Below are positions 22,572 through 30,956 of a stretch of 34,118 bases of DNA, in pieces. The position numbers and the translations under genes are program-made. The number at the start of each line of letters is the position of its first letter. The first letter of the stretch is position 1. The notes under the pieces were generated by a model, which saw nothing but the letters and a program-made list of their open reading frames with translations, made no database searches and had not been told where the DNA came from. The DNA comes from Lachnospiraceae bacterium UBA7060 (lineage in GTDB: Bacteria; Bacillota; Clostridia; Lachnospirales; Lachnospiraceae). The DNA lies in contig DLAA01000121.1 in assembly GCA_002493835.1 (NCBI GenBank), forward strand, positions 1 to 34,118, in the 5' to 3' direction.

Positions 22572-23420
22572 TTAATACTTCGTCCGCAGCGAGGATCGGT
22601 ATTTTCCGGGGGATGTGCCGGTGAGTCGCTTGAAAACGGTGGTAAAGTAATTATAGTCAGAAAAACCACAGACGGAGGCGACCTCGCTGATTTTCATTTC
22701 AGGATGTTCAGCGAGAAGGGTTTTTGCTTTTTCTATGCGCAGATTTCGAATATGTTCTGCGATACCACAGCCATAATTTTGGGAGGAAATTTCATAGAGA
22801 AAGGTCTTTCCAATCTGAAAATGGGAGCAGAGGGAGGGCACATCGATGTTCTCAGTAAAATGTGAGCTGATATATTCGTCGATTCTGACGGGCAGCTCCT
22901 TGCGCTGCACGATAACCATGCGTTCCAGGCACAGATAGGAGGCTACGGCCTGCATGATGTGGGAGACCGAGGAGATGTAGTCTTCGGAAATAATCGGGCA
23001 GGAGAAGCATGCATCCTTCAGTGCGTTTATGTCGATGCAGTAGGAAGAACATTTTTTCTGTATATTTTTCCAGCCTTCTTCGTGGGTGGAGTAGGAGAAT
23101 ACATGACCGAAAAGCAGGTAACCGATCACAATATTGCCAAGAGTGAGAGGCGTGATACTCTCTGTCAGTCCCGCATGACAGCGGTATGTGCAGGCACGTC
23201 GGCTGCGGGCGGCTGTCTCACAGGCATTGGCGTCACAGCGCGCACACTGGGCGGCAGCTTGAGGATCGCTACGAATAATTTGACAGCAAGGCGCGATATG
23301 CTCTGGGTAAGCGGTCAGCTCTCGAAAAGAGTCGTCAAAGATGGTAATGCGGATTCGGGTGATATTGTAAAAGTCTTTTAACAGGGAATTTAATTTGGAA
23401 AGGTTAAAGGTAGAAATCAT
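22572..23420 (-). CDS. AraC-family regulator with PocR sensory domain
   Basis: A 282-residue regulator. The N-terminal half (about 8-170) is a PocR-type ligand domain, recognisable by its cysteine-rich core (CCQII, CARCDANACETA, CTYRCHAGLTE) and the following IVIGYLLFGHVF. The C-terminal part (about 178-280) is an AraC double helix-turn-helix (IDVPSLCSHFQIGKTFLYEI; ISEVASVCGFSDYNYFTTVFKRLTGTSPGKYR). PocR proteins respond to small alcohols such as propanediol in some enterics. The start at 23420 follows GGAGG by 8 bases. It is divergent from the isomerase-kinase operon, the usual position of an AraC-type activator relative to its targets, so it probably controls that operon. Confidence 0.92.
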   Translation of the reverse strand: MISTFNLSKLNSLLKDFYNITRIRITIFDDSFRELTAYPEHIAPCCQIIRSDPQAAAQCARCDANACETAARSRRACTYRCHAGLTESITPLTLGNIVIGYLLFGHVFSYSTHEEGWKNIQKKCSSYCIDINALKDACFSCPIISEDYISSVSHIMQAVASYLCLERMVIVQRKELPVRIDEYISSHFTENIDVPSLCSHFQIGKTFLYEISSQNYGCGIAEHIRNLRIEKAKTLLAEHPEMKISEVASVCGFSDYNYFTTVFKRLTGTSPGKYRSSLRTKY

Positions 23421-23598
23421 AGTGTCCGCCTCCATATCTATGACTGTGGGATGTCAATGCTGATCCTGCGACGATGTAAGCATTCTTTGAAGCAATTATA
23501 GTATATCAGCTTTGCGAACAAATTCAAAGAAAAAAGAACGGATGCCTATATCTTTCTTTTTGGTGCAGGGCTAGAATAAAATCATAATGAGCGAGAGT

Positions 23599-23617
23599 AA
23601 CAGTGGTGGTAACTGTT
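23599..23617 (+). promoter_or_regulatory. Inverted repeat in the leader of the sugar operon
   Basis: AACAGT (23599-23604) and ACTGTT (23612-23617) flank a 7-base spacer, about 30 bases before the isomerase start. It may be a regulator site or an mRNA hairpin. No clear sigma-A promoter is seen upstream, as expected if the operon depends on an activator such as the divergent PocR-AraC protein. A TAGAAT box at 23572 lacks a -35. Confidence 0.35.
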
Positions 23618-23648
23618 GCGTTAGTTAGAATCAAGGAGGGCGGACAAA

Positions 23649-25052
23649 ATGAAAAAAATGACATTTGCATTATGTTTCTGTAACCGGGGCTTTATGCCGG
23701 GAGAATTGATCTATGGGGCCAGAGAGGATATGATTAAGGCAGTGACAGAGTGTGGCTGCGATTATATTGCGATGGATGCTGAGTTGACGCGCTATGGCGG
23801 TGTGGAGACGAGGGATGAGGGGCTGCTCTATGCGAAGTGGCTCAAGGAGCATGAGGGACAATACGACGGCGTAATTTTTTCCATGCCCATTTTTGCGGAC
23901 GAAAACGGAGCCATCACAGCTCTGCAGGACGCAGGAGTGCCTATTTTGATGCAGGCCTATCCAGACGAGATCGGGAAGATGGATTTTGCTCACAGACGGG
24001 ATGCTTTCTGTGGTAAATTTTCAGTGACGGATGTTTTTACCCAGTATCAGGTTCCTTTTACGGTGTTAAAGCCTCATGTGGTGCATCCACTCAGTGAAAA
24101 GTTTGCGGAAAACCTCAGGGATTTTGCGGCTGTCTGCCGGGTGGTGAACGGCATGAAACGCTGTAATATCGGCTGTATTGGTGCAAGGACAACGGCCTTT
24201 AAGACGGTTCGCTTTGATGAGATTGCCATGCAGAAATACGGGATCAATGTGGAATCTTTCGACCTGTCTGAGCTTGTGTTTAAGGTGGGCAAGCTGGATG
24301 ACGGCGATGAGAAAGTAATTGCGAAAAAGGCGGTACTGGAGGCATACACGGATTTTTCCGGTGTGTCCGAGGAGAAGAAGAATACGCTTTCCAAGATTTC
24401 CGTTGTTATTGACGAGTACATAGAAACCTATCATCTTGACGCACTGGCTCTGCGCTGTTGGAACGAGATGGAGGAGATTCTCCGGGTTTGTCCCTGTGTG
24501 CTGCTCTCTGAGCTGAATGACCGGGGGATCACTGCCTCCTGTGAGATCGACATGTGCTCTGCCATCACCATGCGGGCTATGGCGCTCGCCAGTGAAACAC
24601 CAACCACGGTTCTTGACTGGAACAATAATTACGGTGACGACGAGAACAAAGTGATTTTGTTCCACTGCGGGCCGGTACCCAATTCTCTGATGACAGACAA
24701 AGGCAGGGTGACCAGTCATAAGATGTTCGACAAGACCGATGCGGGCAGCGGCTGTGGTACTTGCGAGGGGCGTATGAAGGCGGGGGATATTACTTTATCA
24801 AATTGTCAGACGAAAGATGGAAAGATTATTGTATACGCTTCCGAGGCGAGATTTACTGAGGATGTGATAGAGGAGGAATTTTTTGGCTGTGCGGCGGTCT
24901 GCGAGATCCCTGATATGCAGAATAAACTGATTCGTTTGGCGAGAGGCGGTTTCAAGCATCATACATCGGTGGGTGCGGGGCATATGAAAGAGATTTTGAA
25001 AGAGGCTTTTGTTACGTATCTGGGATATGAGTGGGTGGATATTGACGTGTAG
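23649..25052 (+). CDS. L-fucose/L-arabinose isomerase-family protein
   Basis: A 467-residue protein of the short fucose isomerase-related group (COG2407), predicted to interconvert an aldose and a ketose with a divalent metal. Likely metal-site residues lie in ASCEIDMCSA (E299, D301) and in the ILFHCGPVP segment (H339). The N-terminal half is a Rossmann-like substrate domain (YDGVIFSMPIFADE). Classical FucI is about 590 residues, so this is a paralogous family whose members act on various sugars, and the substrate cannot be named. AAGGAGGG lies 10 bases before the ATG. It is the first gene of an operon with a sugar kinase, an epimerase-like protein and an acetyltransferase. Confidence 0.85.
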   Translation: MKKMTFALCFCNRGFMPGELIYGAREDMIKAVTECGCDYIAMDAELTRYGGVETRDEGLLYAKWLKEHEGQYDGVIFSMPIFADENGAITALQDAGVPILMQAYPDEIGKMDFAHRRDAFCGKFSVTDVFTQYQVPFTVLKPHVVHPLSEKFAENLRDFAAVCRVVNGMKRCNIGCIGARTTAFKTVRFDEIAMQKYGINVESFDLSELVFKVGKLDDGDEKVIAKKAVLEAYTDFSGVSEEKKNTLSKISVVIDEYIETYHLDALALRCWNEMEEILRVCPCVLLSELNDRGITASCEIDMCSAITMRAMALASETPTTVLDWNNNYGDDENKVILFHCGPVPNSLMTDKGRVTSHKMFDKTDAGSGCGTCEGRMKAGDITLSNCQTKDGKIIVYASEARFTEDVIEEEFFGCAAVCEIPDMQNKLIRLARGGFKHHTSVGAGHMKEILKEAFVTYLGYEWVDIDV

Positions 25053-25100
25053 AACTGGATGTTGTCTGGCACGGAATGAGGAAAAGGGGTGCGGTAATTT

Positions 25101-26609
25101 ATGAAGATTGCGGGATTGGATATTGGGACTACTGGCTGTAAGCTGACGGTTTTTTCCGAGCAGGGAAAGTATGTTGATCAGGCCTATCAGGACTATCCTG
25201 TCACTAGAGGCGGCAGTGAGCATGAGGTGGATGTGGAGAGTATTATGGAGGGTGTGTTCGGTGTGATCGGGGATATGGCTGGAAAATATCCGGATATCCT
25301 CGGCATTGGCGTGGCAAGCTTTGGGGAGACTTTTGTGTTTGCGGATGAGGCAGGCAAACCTCTCCATCAGGCCATGCTTTACACCGATCCCCGGGGAAGT
25401 GAGGAGTGCGAGAAACTGACGAAGAAGATGGAAGGCCGAAAGATAGCCGCTGTCACAGGGCTTCGCCCCCATGAGATGTACAGCATTTCCAAAATGATGT
25501 GGATCAAAAAAAATCGGCCGGAGATTTATGGGAAAGCGTGTCATGTTTTTCTGATGGAGGACTATGTGGTTTTTCATTTGACAGGGAGGGCGCAGATTGA
25601 CTATTCTCTGGCCACCAGAACTATGGCTTTTGATATTGCGTCACTTATGTGGAGTAAAGAAATTTTTGAGCTGGCGGGGATAGATGTGGGATTGATGTCT
25701 GAGCCAGTGCCTATCGGTACTTCTGCGGGGATGATCCGCCCGGAGGTGGCAAAAAAGACAGGCCTTTCTGAAAAAACGCAGATCGTGAGCATCAGCCACG
25801 ATCAGGTGGCGGCGGCTGTCGGTGCAGGTGTGTTCGATGCTGAGACAGCGGTAGAAGGTGCAGGAACAGTGGAGTGTATTACGCCGGTTTACGATCAGCT
25901 GCCGCCTTCCGATGTGATGTATGAAGGGTATTTTTCCGTAGTGCCATATGTGATTCCGGGGAAATATGTGTGTTATGCTTTTTCCTACACGGGCGGCGCA
26001 TTGATCCAGTGGTGTGTGGATACTCTTGCGAAGAAGGAGAAGATGCTTGCAAAAGAATGCGGTATGTCAGTCCATGAATATCTGGAAAAGGAATATTTGC
26101 GTGAGCATGCGGGATGTGAGGAGGAACCGACGGGACTTCTTGTGCTTCCCCATTTTGCAGGTGCGGCGACTCCCTATATGGACACTGGATCCAAGGGGGC
26201 AGTGCTCGGTCTCACAACGGCGCACACCGTCAGTGACATTTACCGGGCATGTATGGAGGGCGTGGCCTACGAGATGCTTCTCAACATGGAGTGGCTTAAA
26301 GGTTCCGGGGTTCGTTTTGGGATGTTGCACGCCACCGGAGGCGGGGCGAAATCTGAGGCCTGGATGCAGATCAAGGCGGATGTTTTAAATATTCCCTTTA
26401 CAACGCTTGGCACTTCCCATGCGGGGACGGTGGGAAGCGCTATGCTGACTGGAGTTGCGGTGGGCTGTTTTACAGATCTTGCGGATGCCGCAGCGCATAT
26501 GGTTGAGAAAAAGAAAGTGTATTTACCGGATGAAAAGAGACATGAAAAATACATGAAGGTTTACAGTCGTTACTGCAAGGTGTATGATGCAGTGAGAGGA
26601 CTGGTTTAA
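25101..26609 (+). CDS. FGGY-family sugar kinase
   Basis: A 502-residue kinase of the FGGY (xylulokinase/fuculokinase) family that phosphorylates a ketose or polyol with ATP. The N-terminal phosphate loop GLDIGTTGCKL (5-15), the substrate-domain segment EDYVVFHLTG (about 153-162) and the C-terminal nucleotide loop HATGGGAKSEAWMQIKADVL (about 411-430) are all seen. The length is typical. It lies 48 bases behind the isomerase gene, consistent with the kinase acting on the isomerase product. The substrate may be fuculose-, ribulose- or xylulose-like; sequence alone does not settle it. Confidence 0.92.
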   Translation: MKIAGLDIGTTGCKLTVFSEQGKYVDQAYQDYPVTRGGSEHEVDVESIMEGVFGVIGDMAGKYPDILGIGVASFGETFVFADEAGKPLHQAMLYTDPRGSEECEKLTKKMEGRKIAAVTGLRPHEMYSISKMMWIKKNRPEIYGKACHVFLMEDYVVFHLTGRAQIDYSLATRTMAFDIASLMWSKEIFELAGIDVGLMSEPVPIGTSAGMIRPEVAKKTGLSEKTQIVSISHDQVAAAVGAGVFDAETAVEGAGTVECITPVYDQLPPSDVMYEGYFSVVPYVIPGKYVCYAFSYTGGALIQWCVDTLAKKEKMLAKECGMSVHEYLEKEYLREHAGCEEEPTGLLVLPHFAGAATPYMDTGSKGAVLGLTTAHTVSDIYRACMEGVAYEMLLNMEWLKGSGVRFGMLHATGGGAKSEAWMQIKADVLNIPFTTLGTSHAGTVGSAMLTGVAVGCFTDLADAAAHMVEKKKVYLPDEKRHEKYMKVYSRYCKVYDAVRGLV

Positions 26610-26640
26610 TTATTCATTTGAAAGGAAGAGGAGGTAGTAT

Positions 26641-27606
26641 ATGAATCCTTATATTGGACATGAATCACAGCTTGCAGGTGTGGAGGAGCATCGACTGATC
26701 GGCGGGAAAGGCGACGGGATGCGTCTGATACAAGTGGAAAACGGGAAGGGGCTGATGATGACCCTGTCGCCGGACCGCTGTCTGGATATTTCAAGACTGC
26801 GTGTTGACGGTATCAATATGGGTTATTTTTCCGCCTGCGGTTACGTGGCACCTGCCTATTATGAGGGGACGGGGGATAATTGGCTTAAGAGTTTTACGGC
26901 GGGCTTTCTGACGACCTGCGGGCTGCAGGCGGTGGGGACACCCTGCAGGGACGATGGAGAGGAACTTCCCCTGCACGGTTCTATCGGAAATCTGCCTGCA
27001 GAGCAGGTATATTGGCAGGAAGATGAGGAGAAAATCCGCGTATGTGGGGTGATAAAAGATGAAGTGATCTTTGGCAGAAAACTGGTTCTTCGGAGGGAAA
27101 TTGAGATATCGAAGAAAGAAAACAGCTTTGTGATCCGGGATGAGATGGAGAACAGGGGGGACCGCGTGGAGCCTCTTGAGGTGCTCTATCACATGAATAT
27201 GGGTTATCCGCTCCTTGATGAGGAGAGTGTTGTGAAGGTTCCTGCGAAGGAAGTACTTCCCAGGAACGACCATGCGGCGGAGGATATTGAGAACTGCCTG
27301 CGGATGGAGAAGCCCCAGGCGGGATATGAGGAGCGCTGTTACTATCACAAATTTGATCAGAAGGAAGGAAAAGCTTCTATTTACCAGCCAAAACTTGGCA
27401 TAGAACTGGAAATTACCTTTGACGCGGAGAGTCTGGATGGCTTTGTGGAGTGGAAAATGATGGGCGTGCGTGACTATGTGCTCGGGCTGGAGTGCGGCAA
27501 TTGTTATCCGGACGGACGGGACGTAATGCGTAAGACCGGTATGTTAAAGTTTTTACAGCCAGGTGAGAGCAAGCACTACGAAGTGAAAGTAGAGATCAAA
27601 CGATGA
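26641..27606 (+). CDS. DUF4432 aldose-1-epimerase-like protein
   Basis: A 321-residue cytoplasmic protein of the DUF4432/galactose mutarotase-like fold. Recognisable features are LSPDRCLDISRLRVDGINMGYFS (about 41-63), the central GFLTTCGLQ (about 90-98), LPLHGSIGNLPA (about 109-120, histidine in the expected active-site region) and LYHMNMGYPLLDE (about 182-194). Members occur in sugar-use operons and are thought to interconvert anomers or otherwise shape sugar substrates. GGAGG precedes the ATG by 6 bases. The stop overlaps the start of the acetyltransferase gene (ATGA), indicating translational coupling. Confidence 0.85.
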   Translation: MNPYIGHESQLAGVEEHRLIGGKGDGMRLIQVENGKGLMMTLSPDRCLDISRLRVDGINMGYFSACGYVAPAYYEGTGDNWLKSFTAGFLTTCGLQAVGTPCRDDGEELPLHGSIGNLPAEQVYWQEDEEKIRVCGVIKDEVIFGRKLVLRREIEISKKENSFVIRDEMENRGDRVEPLEVLYHMNMGYPLLDEESVVKVPAKEVLPRNDHAAEDIENCLRMEKPQAGYEERCYYHKFDQKEGKASIYQPKLGIELEITFDAESLDGFVEWKMMGVRDYVLGLECGNCYPDGRDVMRKTGMLKFLQPGESKHYEVKVEIKR

Positions 27607-28370
27607 CCGGCAAAGAGATCCTCCGTGTTGCGATGGAACAGTCTGCAGTAGATATCAACTGCAAGGCAGCAGATTTTTTATGTGACTATCCCGTGATTGT
27701 TAAGTCCGGCGTGGGGCCAGGTGCACGGAAATATTACAAAGAACCGATTGCCTGTAATCTGGTTTCCTATGGGAATAATATTGTGGCGTCTGTGCGCGAT
27801 GAGTACAGGAAAGTGATAGAAGAGTATGTCAAGAAATTCGAATTTTATCATTGTTTTGAGACGCCAAACATGCACTGGCTGAATGCAAGAATGGTCGAGA
27901 TGGGGCAAAAAATCTGTTTCATGGCGGAATACTATCTTCCGGATGTGGAGAAACTGCATCCTTTGTCCTGTGGTTATGAACTGAAAATATTGAGGCAGCC
28001 GGATTTTAAAAATTTATATCAGCCGGAATGGGGAAATGCGCTGTGTGAAGACAGAAAGGAGCTGGATGTTCTGGGAATCGGCGCTTACGATGACAAAAAA
28101 CTCATCGGGCTTGCGGGATGCTCCGCCGACTGCGATACCATGTGGCAGATTGGGGTGGATGTGCTGCCAGCTTACAGGAGACAGGGGGTGGCGGCGGCTC
28201 TTACCAGCTGTCTGGCGCTTGAGATCATAAAAAGGGAAAAAGTTCCCTTCTATTGTTCAGCATGGTCGAATATCCGGTCTGTGAGAAACGCTGTGAAAAG
28301 CGGATTTGTACCAGCTTGGGTGGAAATGACGGTGAAGCCGGCAAGTGTGGTGGATGAGATGAATCAATAA
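27603..28370 (+). CDS. GNAT-family acetyltransferase with extra N-terminal domain
   Basis: A 255-residue protein. The C-terminal half is a GNAT fold with acetyl-CoA loop RRQGVA (192-197), the preceding GVDVLPAY strand and SNIRSVRNAVKSGFVPAW (222-239). The N-terminal 120 residues (with ARKYYKEPIACNLVSYGNNIVASV) form a domain I do not recognise beyond occurrence in GNAT proteins. Its start overlaps the DUF4432 stop, and it is the last gene of the operon before the terminator at 28412. A sugar or sugar-amine substrate is possible from context but not shown. Confidence 0.82.
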   Translation: MTGKEILRVAMEQSAVDINCKAADFLCDYPVIVKSGVGPGARKYYKEPIACNLVSYGNNIVASVRDEYRKVIEEYVKKFEFYHCFETPNMHWLNARMVEMGQKICFMAEYYLPDVEKLHPLSCGYELKILRQPDFKNLYQPEWGNALCEDRKELDVLGIGAYDDKKLIGLAGCSADCDTMWQIGVDVLPAYRRQGVAAALTSCLALEIIKREKVPFYCSAWSNIRSVRNAVKSGFVPAWVEMTVKPASVVDEMNQ

Positions 28371-28411
28371 ATAATCGGCAGCATACAAAGCAAATATGAT
28401 AGATATGGTGG

Positions 28412-28463
28412 AAGAGTGTAGATCCTGTTCAGTTTTCAGATTGGGGTTTACACTCTTTTTATT
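28412..28463 (+). terminator. Terminator of the sugar-use operon
   Basis: AAGAGTGTAGATCC (28412-28425) pairs with GGGGTTTACACTCTT (28443-28457) with a few G-U pairs, followed by a T-run and TATT. Confidence 0.85.
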
Positions 28464-28529
28464 CTATAGGAAATTGCGACAGTGTAAACCAGCGAAGGAG
28501 TTTGCGGAACACTTTTCTTTATGGATGTA

Positions 28530-28558
28530 TTGACTATATTCCACAAGTGGAATATAAT
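28530..28558 (+). promoter_or_regulatory. Promoter with embedded PadR operator
   Basis: TTGACT (28530-28535), 17-base spacer, TATAAT (28553-28558). The spacer is filled by a perfect inverted repeat with 10-base arms, TATATTCCAC (28535-28544) and GTGGAATATA (28547-28556), separated by AA. It overlaps the last base of the -35 box and four bases of the -10 box. A repressor bound here would block RNA polymerase directly. PadR proteins usually bind such sites ahead of their own genes, so autorepression of the PadR-flavoprotein operon is the natural reading. Confidence 0.85.
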
Positions 28559-28595
28559 GTGCTGGAAAGAGTAAGAAGAGACGACAGGAGAAGGG

Positions 28596-29156
28596 ATGAG
28601 GAGAGGGATGTTAAAGCATGGAATTTTGGGACTGATAAACTATCACGAAATGACCGGCTATGAGATTATGCAGGTTTTCAAGGATTCGCTGCATTTTTTT
28701 TGGAATGCGCAGACAAGTCAGATCTACCGGGAACTGCAGACACTGGAAAATAAAAAATGGGTTTATAAAACAGTTGTGCCTCAGCAGGGAAAGCCGGATA
28801 AAAATGTGTATGCCATCACGGAGGGAGGGAAAGCCGAACTCATACGGTGGCTTGCGGACGGCGATCTGGGAATGAATGCGCGAACTCCCGTTCTGATGAA
28901 GGTGTTTTTTATGGGGGAACGGAGCCGGGAAGAAAATATCGGGTATTTTGAAAAACTGCAGGCATACTGCGGGAAGGTCCTGGAGAGTCTTGTACCCGTA
29001 CCGGGGCACATAGAGGCATACAGCGCCTATATTGGTGATCGTGAGAAAGCGCTGTACTGGAAGATGACAGAGGAGCTGGGACGCAGGAATATGCGGACCT
29101 ATATGGAATGGGCGCATGATTGTATAGAACTATTGGAGAGGGAGGATAACAGATGA
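28596..29156 (+). CDS. PadR-family transcription regulator
   Basis: A 186-residue repressor-type regulator. The winged helix-turn-helix is at about 5-82 (HGILGLINYHEMTGYEIMQVF, SQIYRELQTLENKKWV, YAITEGGKAELIRWL), followed by the alpha-helical C-terminal dimerisation domain of the longer PadR subgroup (about 95-182). AGGAG (28586-28590) precedes the ATG at 28596; an alternative ATG at 28608 is possible. It lies directly behind a promoter with a 10-base inverted repeat and overlaps the next gene by four bases, so it most likely controls itself and the flavoprotein fusion. PadR members often sense small aromatic compounds or stress agents; the signal here is unknown. Confidence 0.93.
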   Translation: MRRGMLKHGILGLINYHEMTGYEIMQVFKDSLHFFWNAQTSQIYRELQTLENKKWVYKTVVPQQGKPDKNVYAITEGGKAELIRWLADGDLGMNARTPVLMKVFFMGERSREENIGYFEKLQAYCGKVLESLVPVPGHIEAYSAYIGDREKALYWKMTEELGRRNMRTYMEWAHDCIELLEREDNR

Positions 29157-30811
29157 AGATCCTTGTCATAAACGGCAGTCCGAAAGGAAATAAGAGTAAT
29201 ACTTATCAGCTGACAACGGCCTTCCTTGCGGGAATGCGGGAAGGGGCGCAGGAGACAGAGGAAAAGATGGAAGTGGAAGAATTACAGATAAACCGGTTGG
29301 ATATTCATCCCTGTCTCGGCTGTTTTTCCTGCTGGAATAAAACGCCTGGCACCTGCTGTATTCAGGATGATATGGGGGAGGTGATTGGAAAACTGTTGTG
29401 GGCAGATGTGACCATATGGAGTTTTCCGCTTTACTATTATACCGTGCCAGGCGCTCTCAAGAATTTGATTGACCGCCAGCTTCCTATGGTGCTTCCCTTT
29501 ATGGTGGAGAATGAGACACAGACCGGTAACGGGAGCCATCCATCCAGATATGACATGAGCGGAAAGCGAACGGTCGTCATCTCCACCTGCGGCTTTTACA
29601 CGGCTGAGGGTAATTATGACGGTGTGTACAGCCTGTTTGATCATGAGTACGGCAGAGACGGATATACGGCCATATTTTGCGGACAGGGAGAACTGTTCCG
29701 GGTGCCGGAGGTGTCTCAGAGAACCAAGGAATATCTGAATCATGTAAAGACAGCGGGAAAGGAATATTTTGCGGGAGGTATCCTGTCGGAGACGAGGGAC
29801 AGACTGGAGGAACTGCTGTATCCAAAAGAAATCTTTGAAACCTGGGCTGATATGAGCTGGGGGATTGAAAAGCCGGATGGGGAGAAGGAATCCGACGCAT
29901 TGCTATTTACCAGGCAGATGGCGGCGCTTTATCGGAAGGAAAGTTTTAGAGGTAAGGAACAAGTGTTGGAAATGTACTATACAGATATTGACGAATGCTA
30001 TCAGATTGTCATGGGAAGTGAGGAAAGCCATGTTGTGACGGACGGTTCTTTGACAGCCACCACTCGGATTGAGACGCCGTTGTCCGTGTGGCGGTCTATT
30101 GCGGCGGGAGAAATCCGTGGAGATGAGGCGCTGTTGAAGCAGCTCTATAGAGTAAAGGGAGATTTCCAACTGATGCTTGACTGGGATGATTATTTCGGCG
30201 GTGCAGGGGGCGGGACGGAGAGAGAGTCAGTGTGCCGGCAAGAAAGCGGTGGGAAAATGCATGTGCCCACAAAAGAGACCAATATGAATATCATGCTGAT
30301 CCCCTGGATGGCATTTTGGATATTTGTGGGAATTAACAGGGAGATCGGAAGCCTGGTCAGTATCGGCGCCTGCGTCTTGGTGCCCTTATTCTATTATCAA
30401 CATAAAAAGACGGTATATGATGTGGTGAGCGCGGCTTTGGCTGCTGGATTTTCCATGGCGGCACTACTGGGAGCGGATGAGAGAATCGTTTTGCCGCTGT
30501 CCTATCTGTCCTTTGGGATGATGTGGACGGTGAGCTGCTTCAATAAGATTCCGCTCACGGCACATTATTCCATGAATGCTTATCACGGGGAAGATGCACT
30601 GCGCAATCCTTTGTTTGTGAAGACGAATTGGATTCTGACTTTGTTGTGGGGCATTTTATATTTGCTGACGCCTGTCTGGACCTGGTTTTTGATGGGCACA
30701 GGGGTAAAATCATACATAGGCGCCATCAACTCTGTCTTGCCGATTTTGATGGGAATTTTTACAGTATGGTTTCAAAAGTGGTATCCGGCAAAAGTTGCAA
30801 GAGGTGAGTAG
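29153..30811 (+). CDS. Flavodoxin-SCP2-membrane fusion protein
   Basis: A 552-residue protein with three parts. Residues 1-about 210 are a flavodoxin-fold NAD(P)H oxidoreductase: INGSPKGNKSNT (6-17), a cysteine cluster C54-x2-C57-x2-C60 with C68-C69, and SFPLYYYTVPGALKNLIDR (90-108). Residues about 265-350 look like an SCP2 sterol-carrier-type lipid-binding domain (ATTRIETPLSVWRSIAAGEI, then YRVKGDFQLM). Residues about 378-540 form a membrane region with about five or six helices. A redox enzyme tied to a lipophilic substrate at the membrane is a reasonable inference. The start overlaps the PadR stop by four bases (ATGA). No frameshift is seen. The reaction is unknown. Confidence 0.82.
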   Translation: MKILVINGSPKGNKSNTYQLTTAFLAGMREGAQETEEKMEVEELQINRLDIHPCLGCFSCWNKTPGTCCIQDDMGEVIGKLLWADVTIWSFPLYYYTVPGALKNLIDRQLPMVLPFMVENETQTGNGSHPSRYDMSGKRTVVISTCGFYTAEGNYDGVYSLFDHEYGRDGYTAIFCGQGELFRVPEVSQRTKEYLNHVKTAGKEYFAGGILSETRDRLEELLYPKEIFETWADMSWGIEKPDGEKESDALLFTRQMAALYRKESFRGKEQVLEMYYTDIDECYQIVMGSEESHVVTDGSLTATTRIETPLSVWRSIAAGEIRGDEALLKQLYRVKGDFQLMLDWDDYFGGAGGGTERESVCRQESGGKMHVPTKETNMNIMLIPWMAFWIFVGINREIGSLVSIGACVLVPLFYYQHKKTVYDVVSAALAAGFSMAALLGADERIVLPLSYLSFGMMWTVSCFNKIPLTAHYSMNAYHGEDALRNPLFVKTNWILTLLWGILYLLTPVWTWFLMGTGVKSYIGAINSVLPILMGIFTVWFQKWYPAKVARGE

Positions 30812-30823
30812 AGAAGGTTACGG

Positions 30824-30849
30824 AGGGTTGTTTGATACAGCCCTTTTTG
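30824..30849 (+). terminator. Terminator after the flavoprotein fusion gene
   Basis: AGGGTTGT (30824-30831) pairs with ACAGCCCT (30837-30844) with one G-U pair around a 5-base loop, followed by a run of T. Confidence 0.75.
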
Positions 30850-30887
30850 TATATGAAAATATTACACCATTTTAAAAGATTACTATC

Positions 30888-30901
30888 TGTAAACGGATTT
30901 T
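30888..30901 (+). promoter_or_regulatory. Possible CcpA (cre-like) site
   Basis: TGTAAACGGATTTT matches the left half of the cre consensus (TGNAANCG) fully but deviates in the right half. It lies about 55 bases before the binding-protein gene, where carbon-catabolite control would be expected. I see no convincing sigma-A promoter to pair it with. Confidence 0.2.
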
Positions 30902-30956
30902 ATGGAATGATAAGATAAAACCATCAAAAATACAGCAAAGAACGGGAGGATAAGAG

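Noticed and set aside
24066..24719. 217-codon minus-strand frame over the isomerase gene
   Set aside because: It is antisense to a well-supported isomerase-family gene and has no start signals.
24798..25577. 259-codon minus-strand frame across the isomerase-kinase junction
   Set aside because: It spans the junction of two well-supported plus-strand genes and has a histidine-rich, shadow-like composition.
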